15,595 nt of DNA from an uncultured bacterium (GTDB taxonomy: Bacteria; Patescibacteriota; Minisyncoccia; SW-4-49-11): positions 1-15,595 of the forward strand of contig CAJXTH010000004.1 of assembly GCA_913060955.1 (NCBI GenBank), read 5' to 3'. Positions 1 to 6,156 of the stretch are shown one piece after another. How positions within the stretch are numbered: the stretch's first letter is position 1; each line of letters starts with the position of its first letter. The notes under the pieces were generated by a model. It made no database searches. It saw only the letters and a list, made by a program, of their open reading frames with translations, and had not been told where the DNA came from. Position numbers and translations under genes: made by a program.

Positions 1-1
1 G

Positions 2-1186
2 CTTGCGAGTACCGGATACCAAAAAATGGTAAGCCCGCTTACCGAAAAAGAGTCTCTCTTTACCAAGAGTATGCTCGAGAGTTTGCACATTTTGGATAAG
101 AAAAGTTTGTTTACCGTTCGAAAAAAGAACAAAGAGTCTTTGGTTATTAGCGCTCCGGGACCGGTCAGTTTGATCCGAACTGCTCTAGAACAAAGTCTGG
201 TCAGCGAAGATATGCCAGCCAAATTGTATCACTATGGAATGGCGCTGGTGGATGAGGATAATGACGAGGCTACAGATCCAAAGCAATTCCATGTGTTCAA
301 AGTGGAATGCATCGGAGATGGTGCTCCGGTTCGTGACGCAGAGATTATTTTGACTGCCTACCGAATTTTGGAAGATCTTGGTCTGAAGAACTTGATGGTA
401 ACCATTAACAGCTTGGGAACTAAGGCTTCTCGGCTAGAATATTATAACGAGCTCTGTACTCGAGCAGGAAAGCGGTTTGCAAATTTGTGTGAGCGGTACG
501 CTTCTGACCCAATTCAGTTATTTTCTGAGCTGCAGGCTCAGAGTACCGAGATGAATATCGCCCTTCCGTTTATTGTTGATCATCTTGATGATACCTCGGC
601 TGCACATTTTAAAGTGGTGTTAGAGTTCCTGGATACGCTCGAAGTTCCGTATGAAATGGACCCAACGATGCGCGGATCACTCGGGTTTAACGAGAGCGTT
701 TACTTTGAGATTGTCTCACAGGACAACCCCGATGTGGTTTTGGTTCGAGGAGGACGCCATGATTCGATCTTTGATGAGCTTGGAGGAGAGGGAGAGCACA
801 CTGGATCAGTGGGAATGGAAATTTATGTAGATACTGTGCTTGCTCCAATTTGGAAAGCAAAACAGGTCAAAGCTTCCAAAGAAAATCCTCATGTGTTTGT
901 TGCTTCTATCGGACAAGAAGGACAAAAAACTGCTCTGAAAATTTTGTCTCAGATTCAGAAAAAAGGACTCGGTGTAAAAGAAAGTTTTGGAATCCAAAGT
1001 CTCAAACAACAGTTGTCCAAAGCAAAGAAGGTGAACGCTCCCGTAACCTTGATTATTGGGCGTAAAGAAGCCATTGATGGGACAGTGATTCTTCGGGATC
1101 GATTTAGCGATAACCAAGAAACAGTTCCTCTTGATCGACTGCTTTCTGTCATCGAAGAGAAACTTGCCTCTGACAAAGAAGAATAG
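2..1186 (+). CDS. Divergent histidyl-tRNA synthetase-like protein (5' partial)
   Basis: The reading frame is open from base 2, so the N-terminus is missing; the ATG at 26 is probably internal. The order of parts matches HisRS: a class II motif 1-like stretch (GYQKMVSPLTEKESLF), the inter-motif region with INSLGTKASR, a HisA-like RG...VYFEIV block, an RGGRHD block in place of GGGRYD, and a C-terminal anticodon-binding domain (about residues 285-380, containing VTLIIGRKEA). Aligned by eye, the motif 2 FRxERP is replaced by ALVDEDN, the RGLDYYT motif by RGSLGFNES, and the motif 3 ERL arginine by DTV. In genuine HisRS those arginines contact ATP and the adenylate. The protein could be a very divergent enzyme or an inactive paralogue. 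HisZ is less likely, because HisZ lacks the anticodon-binding domain. Stop is TAG; rpsU follows in the same direction with its own promoter. The family call is fairly sure; activity is doubtful. Confidence 0.75.
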   Translation, partial: LASTGYQKMVSPLTEKESLFTKSMLESLHILDKKSLFTVRKKNKESLVISAPGPVSLIRTALEQSLVSEDMPAKLYHYGMALVDEDNDEATDPKQFHVFKVECIGDGAPVRDAEIILTAYRILEDLGLKNLMVTINSLGTKASRLEYYNELCTRAGKRFANLCERYASDPIQLFSELQAQSTEMNIALPFIVDHLDDTSAAHFKVVLEFLDTLEVPYEMDPTMRGSLGFNESVYFEIVSQDNPDVVLVRGGRHDSIFDELGGEGEHTGSVGMEIYVDTVLAPIWKAKQVKASKENPHVFVASIGQEGQKTALKILSQIQKKGLGVKESFGIQSLKQQLSKAKKVNAPVTLIIGRKEAIDGTVILRDRFSDNQETVPLDRLLSVIEEKLASDKEE

Positions 1187-1197
1187 GAGTCGGGTTG

Positions 1198-1226
1198 TTG
1201 CAATCTTCTTGCCTGTGTGATACTAT
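1198..1226 (+). promoter_or_regulatory. Sigma70-type promoter of rpsU
   Basis: A -35 box TTGCAA (1198-1203) and a -10 box TACTAT (1221-1226) are separated by exactly 17 bp. A TG dinucleotide one base before the -10 gives an extended -10 (TGATACTAT). The predicted start is near 1233, leaving a leader of about 50 nt before rpsU. The promoter sits just after the HisRS-like stop codon. Confidence 0.7.
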
Positions 1227-1239
1227 GTCAACAAATCCG

Positions 1240-1258
1240 TACAAAGATTAGCTTTGTA
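1240..1258 (+). promoter_or_regulatory. rpsU leader hairpin
   Basis: A perfect 7-bp stem, TACAAAG (1240-1246) and CTTTGTA (1252-1258), encloses the loop ATTAG. It lies in the predicted 5' UTR, between the promoter and the SD (1268-1275). The position suits translational control or mRNA protection of a ribosomal protein gene, but no known bS21 leader motif is recognised here. Confidence 0.4.
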
Positions 1259-1282
1259 TTGACTAAGAAAGGAGGTTATCAC

Positions 1283-1552
1283 ATGGTAGAAGTACGACGA
1301 CGAGAGAAAGAAAGCGTTGAAGCAATGATTCGACGATTTACCCGACGGCTCCAACAGAGCGAGGTTCTTTCTGACGCTCGATCTTCACGATTCCTTACCA
1401 AGAGCCCATCAAAGTCCAAGCAGCGAAACTCTGCTATCAAGCGACAACAATTCTTGAAGGAAAAAGATAAGCTTGTCAAAATGGGAAAAGTCCGATCAGA
1501 CTATCGACTCCCAAACAAGTACAAGTTGAAGATCAAAGAAGCAATCCGATAA
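1283..1552 (+). CDS. rpsU: 30S ribosomal protein bS21
   Basis: This encodes an 89-residue, very basic protein starting MVEVRRREKESVEAMIRRF, which matches the bS21 pattern of a short strand followed by basic helices (V-x-V-R--ES-E-A-RRF-R). bS21 is a small-subunit protein near the anti-SD region that helps translation initiation. It is longer than the roughly 70-residue E. coli form because of a Lys/Arg-rich C-terminal extension. The ATG at 1283 is chosen because a full SD (AAAGGAGG, 1268-1275) precedes it by 7 nt; the longer frame opening at 1217 has no such site. Of 14 arginine codons, 13 are CGA and one is CGG. A promoter lies at 1198-1226 and a terminator at 1561-1590, so the gene looks monocistronic. 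Confidence 0.93.
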   Translation: MVEVRRREKESVEAMIRRFTRRLQQSEVLSDARSSRFLTKSPSKSKQRNSAIKRQQFLKEKDKLVKMGKVRSDYRLPNKYKLKIKEAIR

Positions 1553-1560
1553 GGATTCTG

Positions 1561-1590
1561 AAAAAGAGATCGATTGTCGGTCTCTTTTTT
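1561..1590 (+). terminator. Rho-independent terminator after rpsU
   Basis: The stem GAGATCG (1566-1572) pairs with CGGTCTC (1578-1584) with one G-T wobble around the loop ATTGT. It is flanked by AAAAA before and TTTTTT after (1585-1590). It begins 9 bases after the rpsU stop codon. Confidence 0.85.
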
Positions 1591-1844
1591 GTTTGAACAT
1601 GCAGATTTGGCGAACTTACAAGGCGTCATCTATCTACTTGTCATTCCCAACCCGATTGGGAATCTTATAGTAAGTGACAGTAGTCTCTGAACAAGATTCC
1701 GAGTCGGCGCCCTCGCCGGCATTGTAGCGGAACGCTTGCTGTTCCATTTCGTAGCGGCGACCTCTGTATTATACAGCCTCGTTCCTCCACAAATCTTTCC
1801 AAATATGCTAGTCTATAAGCAGATTTTGTAATAATACGACACTT
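1591..1844. other. Hairpin-rich intergenic region rpsU-yqeY
   Basis: No credible gene is seen here. Besides R1 there are further short inverted repeats: CGGCG/CGCCG (1705-1718), GGAAC/GTTCC (1729-1745) and CTGTA/TACAG (1764-1776). The word GTAGCGG occurs twice (1724-1730 and 1751-1757). It may hold decayed repeat elements or a small structured RNA; neither can be established from this sequence alone. Confidence 0.5.
1639..1667 (+). repeat. REP-like hairpin element R1
   Basis: TGTC is followed by the stem ATTCCCAA (1643-1650), loop CCCGA, then TTGGGAAT (1656-1663) and CTTA. This is one copy of a dispersed family in this window with 8-bp stems and a TGTCAT lead. A decayed partner (CAAGATTCCGAGTCGG) follows at about 1693-1708, in the arrangement seen at 4634-4715. 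Confidence 0.6.
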
Positions 1845-1845
1845 A
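1829..1845 (+). promoter_or_regulatory. Candidate -10 box of yqeY, leaderless start
   Basis: TAATAC (1832-1837) lies 7 nt before the yqeY ATG at 1845, so transcription would start at or next to the ATG. There is no SD upstream and no convincing -35. The same geometry is seen before the genes starting at 5993, 8310 and 8375. Confidence 0.45.
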
Positions 1846-2288
1846 TGGCATCAGAACTACAACAGCAGATCAAAAAAGATATGATCGTGGCAATGAAAGA
1901 AAAAAATGAGCTGGGAAAGCAAGTGCTCCGAATGGTGAGCGCAGAAATCCGAAATGCTGAAATCGACAAGCCCGGGCATGAGCTTACTGACGAGGATGTA
2001 ATGAAGGTCCTTATGCGATTGGAAAAGCAGCGAAAAGATTCTATCAAGCAGTACCAGGAAGGTGGGCGAGAGGATTTGGCCGAAGCAGAACAAGCAGAAC
2101 TGGCAGTAATTGGGCAATATCTTCCTGAGAAACTTTCTGACGAGGAAGTAGCAGCTATTGTACACAAGGTTATTGCTGAGTCTGATTCCAAAGACTTTGG
2201 AACTGTTATGAAAGCGGTCATGACTGAAGTCAAAGGACAGGCCGATGGAAACCAAGTTCGACAGTTGGTACAAGCCAAACTCGCCTAA
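1845..2288 (+). CDS. yqeY: GatB/YqeY domain protein
   Basis: This encodes 147 residues with the full-length YqeY pattern: N-terminal helices (QQQIKKDMIVAMKEKNE), the block LRMVSAEIRNAEID, then EKQRKDSIKQYQEGGREDLAE, IGQYLPEKLSDEE and C-terminal DFGTVMKAVM. YqeY is related to the C-terminal tail domain of GatB, the tRNA amidotransferase subunit, and is thought to bind tRNA-like substrates. Its exact role is not settled. Its length is usual for the family. The ATG has no SD but has a -10-like box 7 nt upstream. ybeY starts 3 bases after its TAA stop, so the two are probably co-transcribed and translationally coupled. Confidence 0.9.
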   Translation: MASELQQQIKKDMIVAMKEKNELGKQVLRMVSAEIRNAEIDKPGHELTDEDVMKVLMRLEKQRKDSIKQYQEGGREDLAEAEQAELAVIGQYLPEKLSDEEVAAIVHKVIAESDSKDFGTVMKAVMTEVKGQADGNQVRQLVQAKLA

Positions 2289-2291
2289 GGT

Positions 2292-2744
2292 ATGCAACTG
2301 GAGTTTGCAAATCAGACGAGCAATCCTGATCACAAAGAGATATTTGAGCTTTGTGTTGAGGTTGTCTCGTCTTTGGCAGAGCCAGTTTTTCAGGATACAG
2401 AAGTATCTATTGTCTTAGTCTCTGAAGCTGAGATCCAGCGACTCAACCGGGAATATCGTGATAAAGATGCTGTTACGGATGTGCTTTCGTTCCCACTCTG
2501 GGCCGAGAGATCCGAACTCTTTCCGGGAAGTTCGCTTGGAGAAATTGTTATATGTTATAATAAGGCATATGAACAAGCACACCACCTTGGGCATAGCCTT
2601 GAATACGAATTGTGCTCGCTCGGTGTGCATGGCCTATGGCATATCATGGGCTACGATCATATTTCTGATGAAGATTTTGAGCAAATGAATGCAAAGGAGA
2701 AGGAATCGCTCCTGTTGATAACCCAAAAGGTCTCGTTTTCCTAA
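2292..2744 (+). CDS. ybeY: Endoribonuclease YbeY (rRNA maturation factor)
   Basis: This encodes 150 residues with the YbeY zinc motif H-x3-H-x5-H: HGLWHIMGYDH, with His113, His117 and His123. The family signature LNREYRDKDAVTDVLSFP precedes it and GSSLGEIVI lies between. YbeY is a single-strand endoribonuclease in 16S rRNA 3' processing and late 70S quality control, acting in the cytoplasm. All metal ligands are present, so it should be active. The start is 3 bases after the yqeY stop. AAGG from the yqeY stop region sits only one base before the ATG, too close for a normal SD, so coupling to yqeY translation is likely. ftsA follows after 48 bases. Confidence 0.93.
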   Translation: MQLEFANQTSNPDHKEIFELCVEVVSSLAEPVFQDTEVSIVLVSEAEIQRLNREYRDKDAVTDVLSFPLWAERSELFPGSSLGEIVICYNKAYEQAHHLGHSLEYELCSLGVHGLWHIMGYDHISDEDFEQMNAKEKESLLLITQKVSFS

Positions 2745-2753
2745 GGGCAGAAA

Positions 2754-2764
2754 TGTGATACGAT
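2754..2764 (+). promoter_or_regulatory. Candidate extended -10 promoter of ftsA
   Basis: TGTGATACGAT (2754-2764) closely resembles the extended -10 of rpsU (TGTGATACTAT). A weak TTTTCC lies 17 bp upstream, overlapping the end of ybeY. The predicted leader to the ftsA ATG is about 20 nt and lacks an SD. Confidence 0.4.
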
Positions 2765-2792
2765 AAATATAAATAAAACAGAAACGATCTCC

Positions 2793-4049
2793 ATGACGAA
2801 AGAACCTCTTGTTGTAGGACTCGATGTCGGAACAGCAGTCACGAAGTTTGCCGTCGCCAAGCGACTCCGCCCGGACAAAGAACCGGCTATTATTGCTTTG
2901 GGAACCGCTTCTACCGAGGGGCTTCGCCGTGGAGTAGTAGTAGATATTCAAGATGCTACCCGAAGTATCGTGATTGCTCATGAGTCGGCTGCCAAAATGA
3001 TCGAAGATGACGTTCATGAGGTGATTGTCGGACTCAATGGATCTCATCTTTCGTGTCATCATACGTTGGGAAAAGTTGCCGTTTCTCGGGCCGATGGGGA
3101 AGTAACCGAAGAGGATATTGCACGAGTATTTACCAACGCAAACCCAGGTCCGAGTGGTCAAAACAAAACCATTTTGGATGTCGTTCCTAAGACCTTTGTC
3201 CTGGATGAAGAGTCGGGAATCAAGAATCCAGTTGGAATGAATGGAATCAAGCTTGAGCTTGAGGCTCTTGTGATCGAGGGGAGTTCCTCACCGGTAAAAA
3301 ATGTCGAAAAATGTGTTCATGAAGCGGGACTTCAGATCGAACGAGAAGTTGTTGGAGCCCTTGCTGCCTCAGAGTCGGTACTTACCAAAAAGCAAAAAGA
3401 CCTGGGTGTAATGATGCTTGATATTGGAGCAGGCACCACTTCCATGGCAGTTTATGAAGAAGGTCGCTTGATTCATGTGGCGGTAATCCCAATTGGAGCA
3501 GGACACATCACCAACGATATTGCGATTGGTATGCGGACTTCGATTGAGGTTGCCGAAAAGGTGAAACTCAAATATGGAGCTGCCTCTGAAGATGAGCTGG
3601 ATGGTGAAGGAAATCTTCAGATTGACCTGTCCAAAGTCAGTCCAGAGGAAGTTGGAGTATTTCCAGTATCCTATGTTGCGGCTATTATTGAGGCCCGCCT
3701 CAAAGAGATTTATGATTATGTCTTACAAGAGCTTAAGTCAATTGAGCGAGAAGGACTTCTTCCGGCTGGTGCAGTATTAGTCGGTGGTGGAGCCAATTTG
3801 CGAGGAATTGTCGAAATGTCCAAGCGAGAACTTCGGCTTCCAGTCAAAATTGGTATCCCTCAAGGAGTAGAGGGAAGTATTGCTGATGTGGATAACCCGA
3901 CATACGCTACCATGGTTGGACTGGTATTATCTGGATTTGATGAGACGGGAGATGAAGATCTTGGAGTTGCTCCTGGAGGAGATTCTGGTTCATCTGGTGG
4001 GATCGGAGATATGCTCAAAGGAATGATCAAAACCTTTTTGCCTGAATAA
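2793..4049 (+). CDS. ftsA: Cell division protein FtsA
   Basis: This encodes a 418-residue actin-family ATPase that tethers FtsZ filaments to the membrane and recruits the division machinery. Visible motifs are phosphate-1 VGLDVGTAVTKFAV (about 8-21), the 1C subdomain region (about 85-165, starting VGLNGSHL), phosphate-2 MLDIGAGTTSMAVY (about 208-221) and the adenosine motif LVGGGANLRGI (about 329-339). The C-terminus is a Gly/Ser linker followed by an amphipathic helix (GIGDMLKGMIKTFLPE), the usual membrane-targeting sequence. Length is normal. ftsZ and ftsQ are not adjacent; instead yqeY-ybeY precede it and an opposing gene follows at once. The TAA stop (4047-4049) touches the stop of that gene, and no terminator is visible between them. 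Confidence 0.95.
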   Translation: MTKEPLVVGLDVGTAVTKFAVAKRLRPDKEPAIIALGTASTEGLRRGVVVDIQDATRSIVIAHESAAKMIEDDVHEVIVGLNGSHLSCHHTLGKVAVSRADGEVTEEDIARVFTNANPGPSGQNKTILDVVPKTFVLDEESGIKNPVGMNGIKLELEALVIEGSSSPVKNVEKCVHEAGLQIEREVVGALAASESVLTKKQKDLGVMMLDIGAGTTSMAVYEEGRLIHVAVIPIGAGHITNDIAIGMRTSIEVAEKVKLKYGAASEDELDGEGNLQIDLSKVSPEEVGVFPVSYVAAIIEARLKEIYDYVLQELKSIEREGLLPAGAVLVGGGANLRGIVEMSKRELRLPVKIGIPQGVEGSIADVDNPTYATMVGLVLSGFDETGDEDLGVAPGGDSGSSGGIGDMLKGMIKTFLPE

Positions 4050-4544
4050 TTATTTGCGAATTTGACCAGCCAGCACCCGACCGAAGTAGAGCGTATAGGC
4101 GTGTAAAATCATTTCAATAGAAACATGGTGAAGAGCCATGATTTCTTGTGGTTGTCGTGAGTCTCCGTCACGGAATCCGTATGAGTCCCCAATAATAGTA
4201 TAAAAGGGTTCTGGAAGAGCTTGAGATAGCTCCATGATGTCTTCTAGGTACAAAGAGGTCGGATTGGTATGGATATGGTGGCTCAAGTCATGGAGATACT
4301 CTTCGGTTGACTCCAAAAGCGCCATGAAAAACTCCATGTCAAAGTCATACATCCGGTCCTTGGGAGAGGTTTGTAAGATTTCCCAGGCAGTATGCAAAAG
4401 TTTGAGGGATAGATAATCCTGGATTTCTGAATCAGAGGTGATTCGGATGACGTATTCCTTGAGAAATGGTCGGACAATATAGGCGAGTTCTTCGGTGTTG
4501 GTAAATATCTGCTCTTCTTCGGGAGCAATATACGGGATCATCAT
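4050..4544 (-). CDS. Protein of unknown function (164 aa)
   Basis: I do not recognise this protein. It encodes 164 residues, soluble, acidic and rich in predicted helix, with no signal peptide or membrane segment. It begins with two adjacent ATG codons (4544 and 4541), either of which may be used. Notable clusters are LHDLSHHIH and MALHHVSIEMILHAYTLYFG, giving a His-rich C-terminal half; no metal-site pattern is clear. A candidate -10 (TACAAT, complement of 4572-4577) lies 27 nt upstream, and no SD is seen. The gene is convergent with ftsA with no bases between the stop codons. It has its own promoter and lies beyond a terminator that isolates it from the helicase gene. It looks like a real gene because of its full-length open frame and clean boundaries. 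Confidence 0.7.
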   Translation of the reverse strand: MMIPYIAPEEEQIFTNTEELAYIVRPFLKEYVIRITSDSEIQDYLSLKLLHTAWEILQTSPKDRMYDFDMEFFMALLESTEEYLHDLSHHIHTNPTSLYLEDIMELSQALPEPFYTIIGDSYGFRDGDSRQPQEIMALHHVSIEMILHAYTLYFGRVLAGQIRK

Positions 4545-4571
4545 AGAGAGTTTGCGGACTATTCTTGGAGT

Positions 4572-4577
4572 ATTGTA
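4572..4577 (-). promoter_or_regulatory. -10 box upstream of the 4544 gene
   Basis: TACAAT on the minus strand. An imperfect TTTTGA lies 16 bp further upstream, inside the A/T tract of the terminator at 4596-4628. The predicted leader is about 20 nt. Confidence 0.4.
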
Positions 4578-4595
4578 CCACGGTTTGGAGCAATC

Positions 4596-4628
4596 AAAAA
4601 ACTCCCGGTTTTACCCGAGAGGTTTTTT
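4596..4628 (-). terminator. Terminator hairpin downstream of the helicase gene
   Basis: AAAAAA CTC (4596-4604) pairs with GAG and TTTTTT (4623-4628) through a stem with one C-A mismatch and one bulged G; the inner pairing is CGG/CC-G. The A and T tracts on both sides let it work in either direction. On the minus strand it ends transcription from the helicase gene before the promoter of the 4544 gene. Confidence 0.65.
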
Positions 4629-4633
4629 GTGGT

Positions 4634-4715
4634 TGTCATCCTCAGCTTGACTGAGGATCCCGTGATCGACAGCGTTGTTGGCTGACAAGATTCCCGATCA
4701 CAGTCGGGAATGACA
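4634..4715. repeat. Composite REP-like element R2 (two opposed hairpins)
   Basis: Hairpin a: TGTC, stem ATCCTCAG (4638-4645), loop CTTGA, CTGAGGAT (4651-4658). Hairpin b, in the opposite orientation: stem ATTCCCGA (4690-4697), loop TCACAG, TCGGGAAT (4704-4711), then GACA. The outer ends are TGTCAT and ATGACA, so the whole 82-bp unit is an imperfect palindrome. The same plan is found at 7951-8039. Confidence 0.75.
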
Positions 4716-4754
4716 GATATAGATCGTGTAACAGACTTCCGTCTGTCCAAATGC

Positions 4755-5993
4755 CTATCCTCGTTTGATAAAGGTGTAGGCTGTTCCAAAGGCTCCGTTT
4801 CGTCCTGTTCGTCCAATTCGGTGGATGTATTCATCGTACGAAGTTGGCTCGTCCAGGTTGATAACGTGAGTAATGTCATCGATGTCGATTCCTCGAGCAG
4901 CTACGTTGGTTGCTACCAAGACTTCGATCTTAGACTTTCGGAAGAGGTCAATGATCCGCTTTCGAACGTTTTGTCGCTTGTCTCCATGAATAGCGTCAGC
5001 TCGGAATCCTTTCTTTCGAAGAATATCCTGTACCATGTCAGCGTATCGCTTGGTTTCAACAAAGATGATTGCTTTTTCGAGTTCCTCTGACTTCAGGATG
5101 TCTTCGAGTTTATCGATTTTTTCCTCTGAGTGAGAATAGTCAATAATGCTCTGGACTACCTGGGTAGTTGGCTTGTTGTTGGCAAGTTTCACTACGTCAT
5201 ACGACTCAGTCAGAGACTGTACGATCTTTTCTACGGTAGGGTTCTGGGTTGCAGAGAAGAACAGTGACTGTCGAGGAGATCCTAGGTGAGAGAAGATGAA
5301 CTTCACGTCATCGATGAATCCCATGTCGAACATTCGGTCTACCTCGTCTACTACAATGTTGTGGTAGAATGCAGCATCCAGTTTTCCTCGCTTGATAAGG
5401 TCGTTGATTCGTCCCGGAGTTCCGATCAGAATATCTACTCCCTTTTCAATCTGCCAGATTTGTCGCCCAATAGACTCTCCACCGATCATAAGGCCGGTGT
5501 AAAGCTTGGTTCCGGGAAGAAGTGATCGCGCCTCTTTCTCGATTTGCTGTGCAAGTTCTCGAGTAGGAGCAATGATCATCAGTCGCTCACCAGGGTTCAA
5601 AAGCATTTTTTGAACCATAGGGATCAAAAAGGCTCCCGTTTTTCCCGATCCAGTTGCAGAGATTCCCAACATATCCTCTCCTCGAGCGATAATAGGGTAT
5701 GACTTCTCCTGGATTTCGGTTGTTCGCTCATATCCCTTTTTAGCAAGGTTCTGAGCAAGCATTGGGTTCAAGTTCAATTCAGAGTACAAAGCTCCAACGT
5801 AGGCTGGCTTGGTATCTTTCTCTTCTTTTTGGACAGGTTGGCTAACAAAGAGAGATCGGTCTAATCGCTTTGGTGCTTTCGCTTGCGATCGTCGCCGGCC
5901 TCGATATCCGCCGTTTGAACGACCCCCTCGGTACGATGGCCGAGAAGATCCTCGACGAGATGAGTCTCGCCGACTTCCATATGATTGTGACAT
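4755..5993 (-). CDS. DEAD-box ATP-dependent RNA helicase
   Basis: This encodes 412 residues from the ATG at 5993. Motifs: I ATGSGKT (113-119), Ia PTRELA (143-148), GG (171-172), Ib TPGR (192-195), II DEVD (216-219, a DEVD form of DEAD), III SAT (247-249), V ARGIDI (366-371) and VI HRIGRTGR (391-398). It unwinds RNA duplexes with ATP in ribosome assembly, mRNA decay or cold response; the exact subtype cannot be set. The first 45 residues are a basic RG/SR-rich tail (RRDSSRR, YRGGR, YRGRRR) probably binding RNA, placed at the N-terminus rather than the more usual C-terminus. The protein ends a few residues after motif VI, so there is no C-terminal extension. The frame extends 20 codons further upstream (to 6053), but the ATG at 5993 has a -10-like box 9 nt before it. 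Stop is TAG. Confidence 0.93.
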   Translation of the reverse strand: MSQSYGSRRDSSRRGSSRPSYRGGRSNGGYRGRRRSQAKAPKRLDRSLFVSQPVQKEEKDTKPAYVGALYSELNLNPMLAQNLAKKGYERTTEIQEKSYPIIARGEDMLGISATGSGKTGAFLIPMVQKMLLNPGERLMIIAPTRELAQQIEKEARSLLPGTKLYTGLMIGGESIGRQIWQIEKGVDILIGTPGRINDLIKRGKLDAAFYHNIVVDEVDRMFDMGFIDDVKFIFSHLGSPRQSLFFSATQNPTVEKIVQSLTESYDVVKLANNKPTTQVVQSIIDYSHSEEKIDKLEDILKSEELEKAIIFVETKRYADMVQDILRKKGFRADAIHGDKRQNVRKRIIDLFRKSKIEVLVATNVAARGIDIDDITHVINLDEPTSYDEYIHRIGRTGRNGAFGTAYTFIKRG

Positions 5994-6002
5994 GTGTCGG
6001 TA

Positions 6003-6008
6003 ATTATC
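6003..6008 (-). promoter_or_regulatory. Candidate -10 box of the helicase gene, leaderless start
   Basis: GATAAT on the minus strand, with 9 nt (TACCGACAC) before the ATG at 5993. This would place the RNA start at or within a base or two of the ATG. No SD and no strong -35 are visible. Confidence 0.4.
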
Positions 6009-6126
6009 AATAATGTGTACCGACCATTCTCCACGGGCTCGACTGCCCAACAAAATACTCAGTACATGAGTTCAAGAAACGAGAAACGTTCATTGAAGCC
6101 TTACACTAGCATACTTTGTTCAAAAA

Positions 6127-6156
6127 GTAAAGGATTGAGGGCTTATACGGTAAGGC
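6127..6156 (-). terminator. Weak hairpin at the end of the 6982 gene
   Basis: TTGAG and CTT on one arm pair with AAG and CTCAA on the other, with a small internal loop. The hairpin overlaps the TAA stop of the membrane protein gene and is followed on the minus strand by a broken T-rich stretch. It is a possible terminator only. Confidence 0.3.

Noticed and set aside
216..219. Helicase DEVD motif as an inactivating change (protein residues 216-219)
   Set aside because: The two catalytic acidic residues of motif II (Asp-Glu) are kept, and the Ala-to-Val change is seen in active members of the superfamily.
1764..1776. TATAAT on the minus strand as a promoter toward rpsU
   Set aside because: No gene lies in that direction and no -35 is at a fitting distance; it is part of the CTGTA/TACAG palindrome.
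1808..2333. Long minus-strand frames opposite yqeY
   Set aside because: They mirror the conserved YqeY coding frame and have no family resemblance.
4710..5090. 126-codon plus-strand frame opposite the helicase gene
   Set aside because: It is antisense to conserved helicase motifs and Ser/Val-rich from the complementary strand; a shadow.
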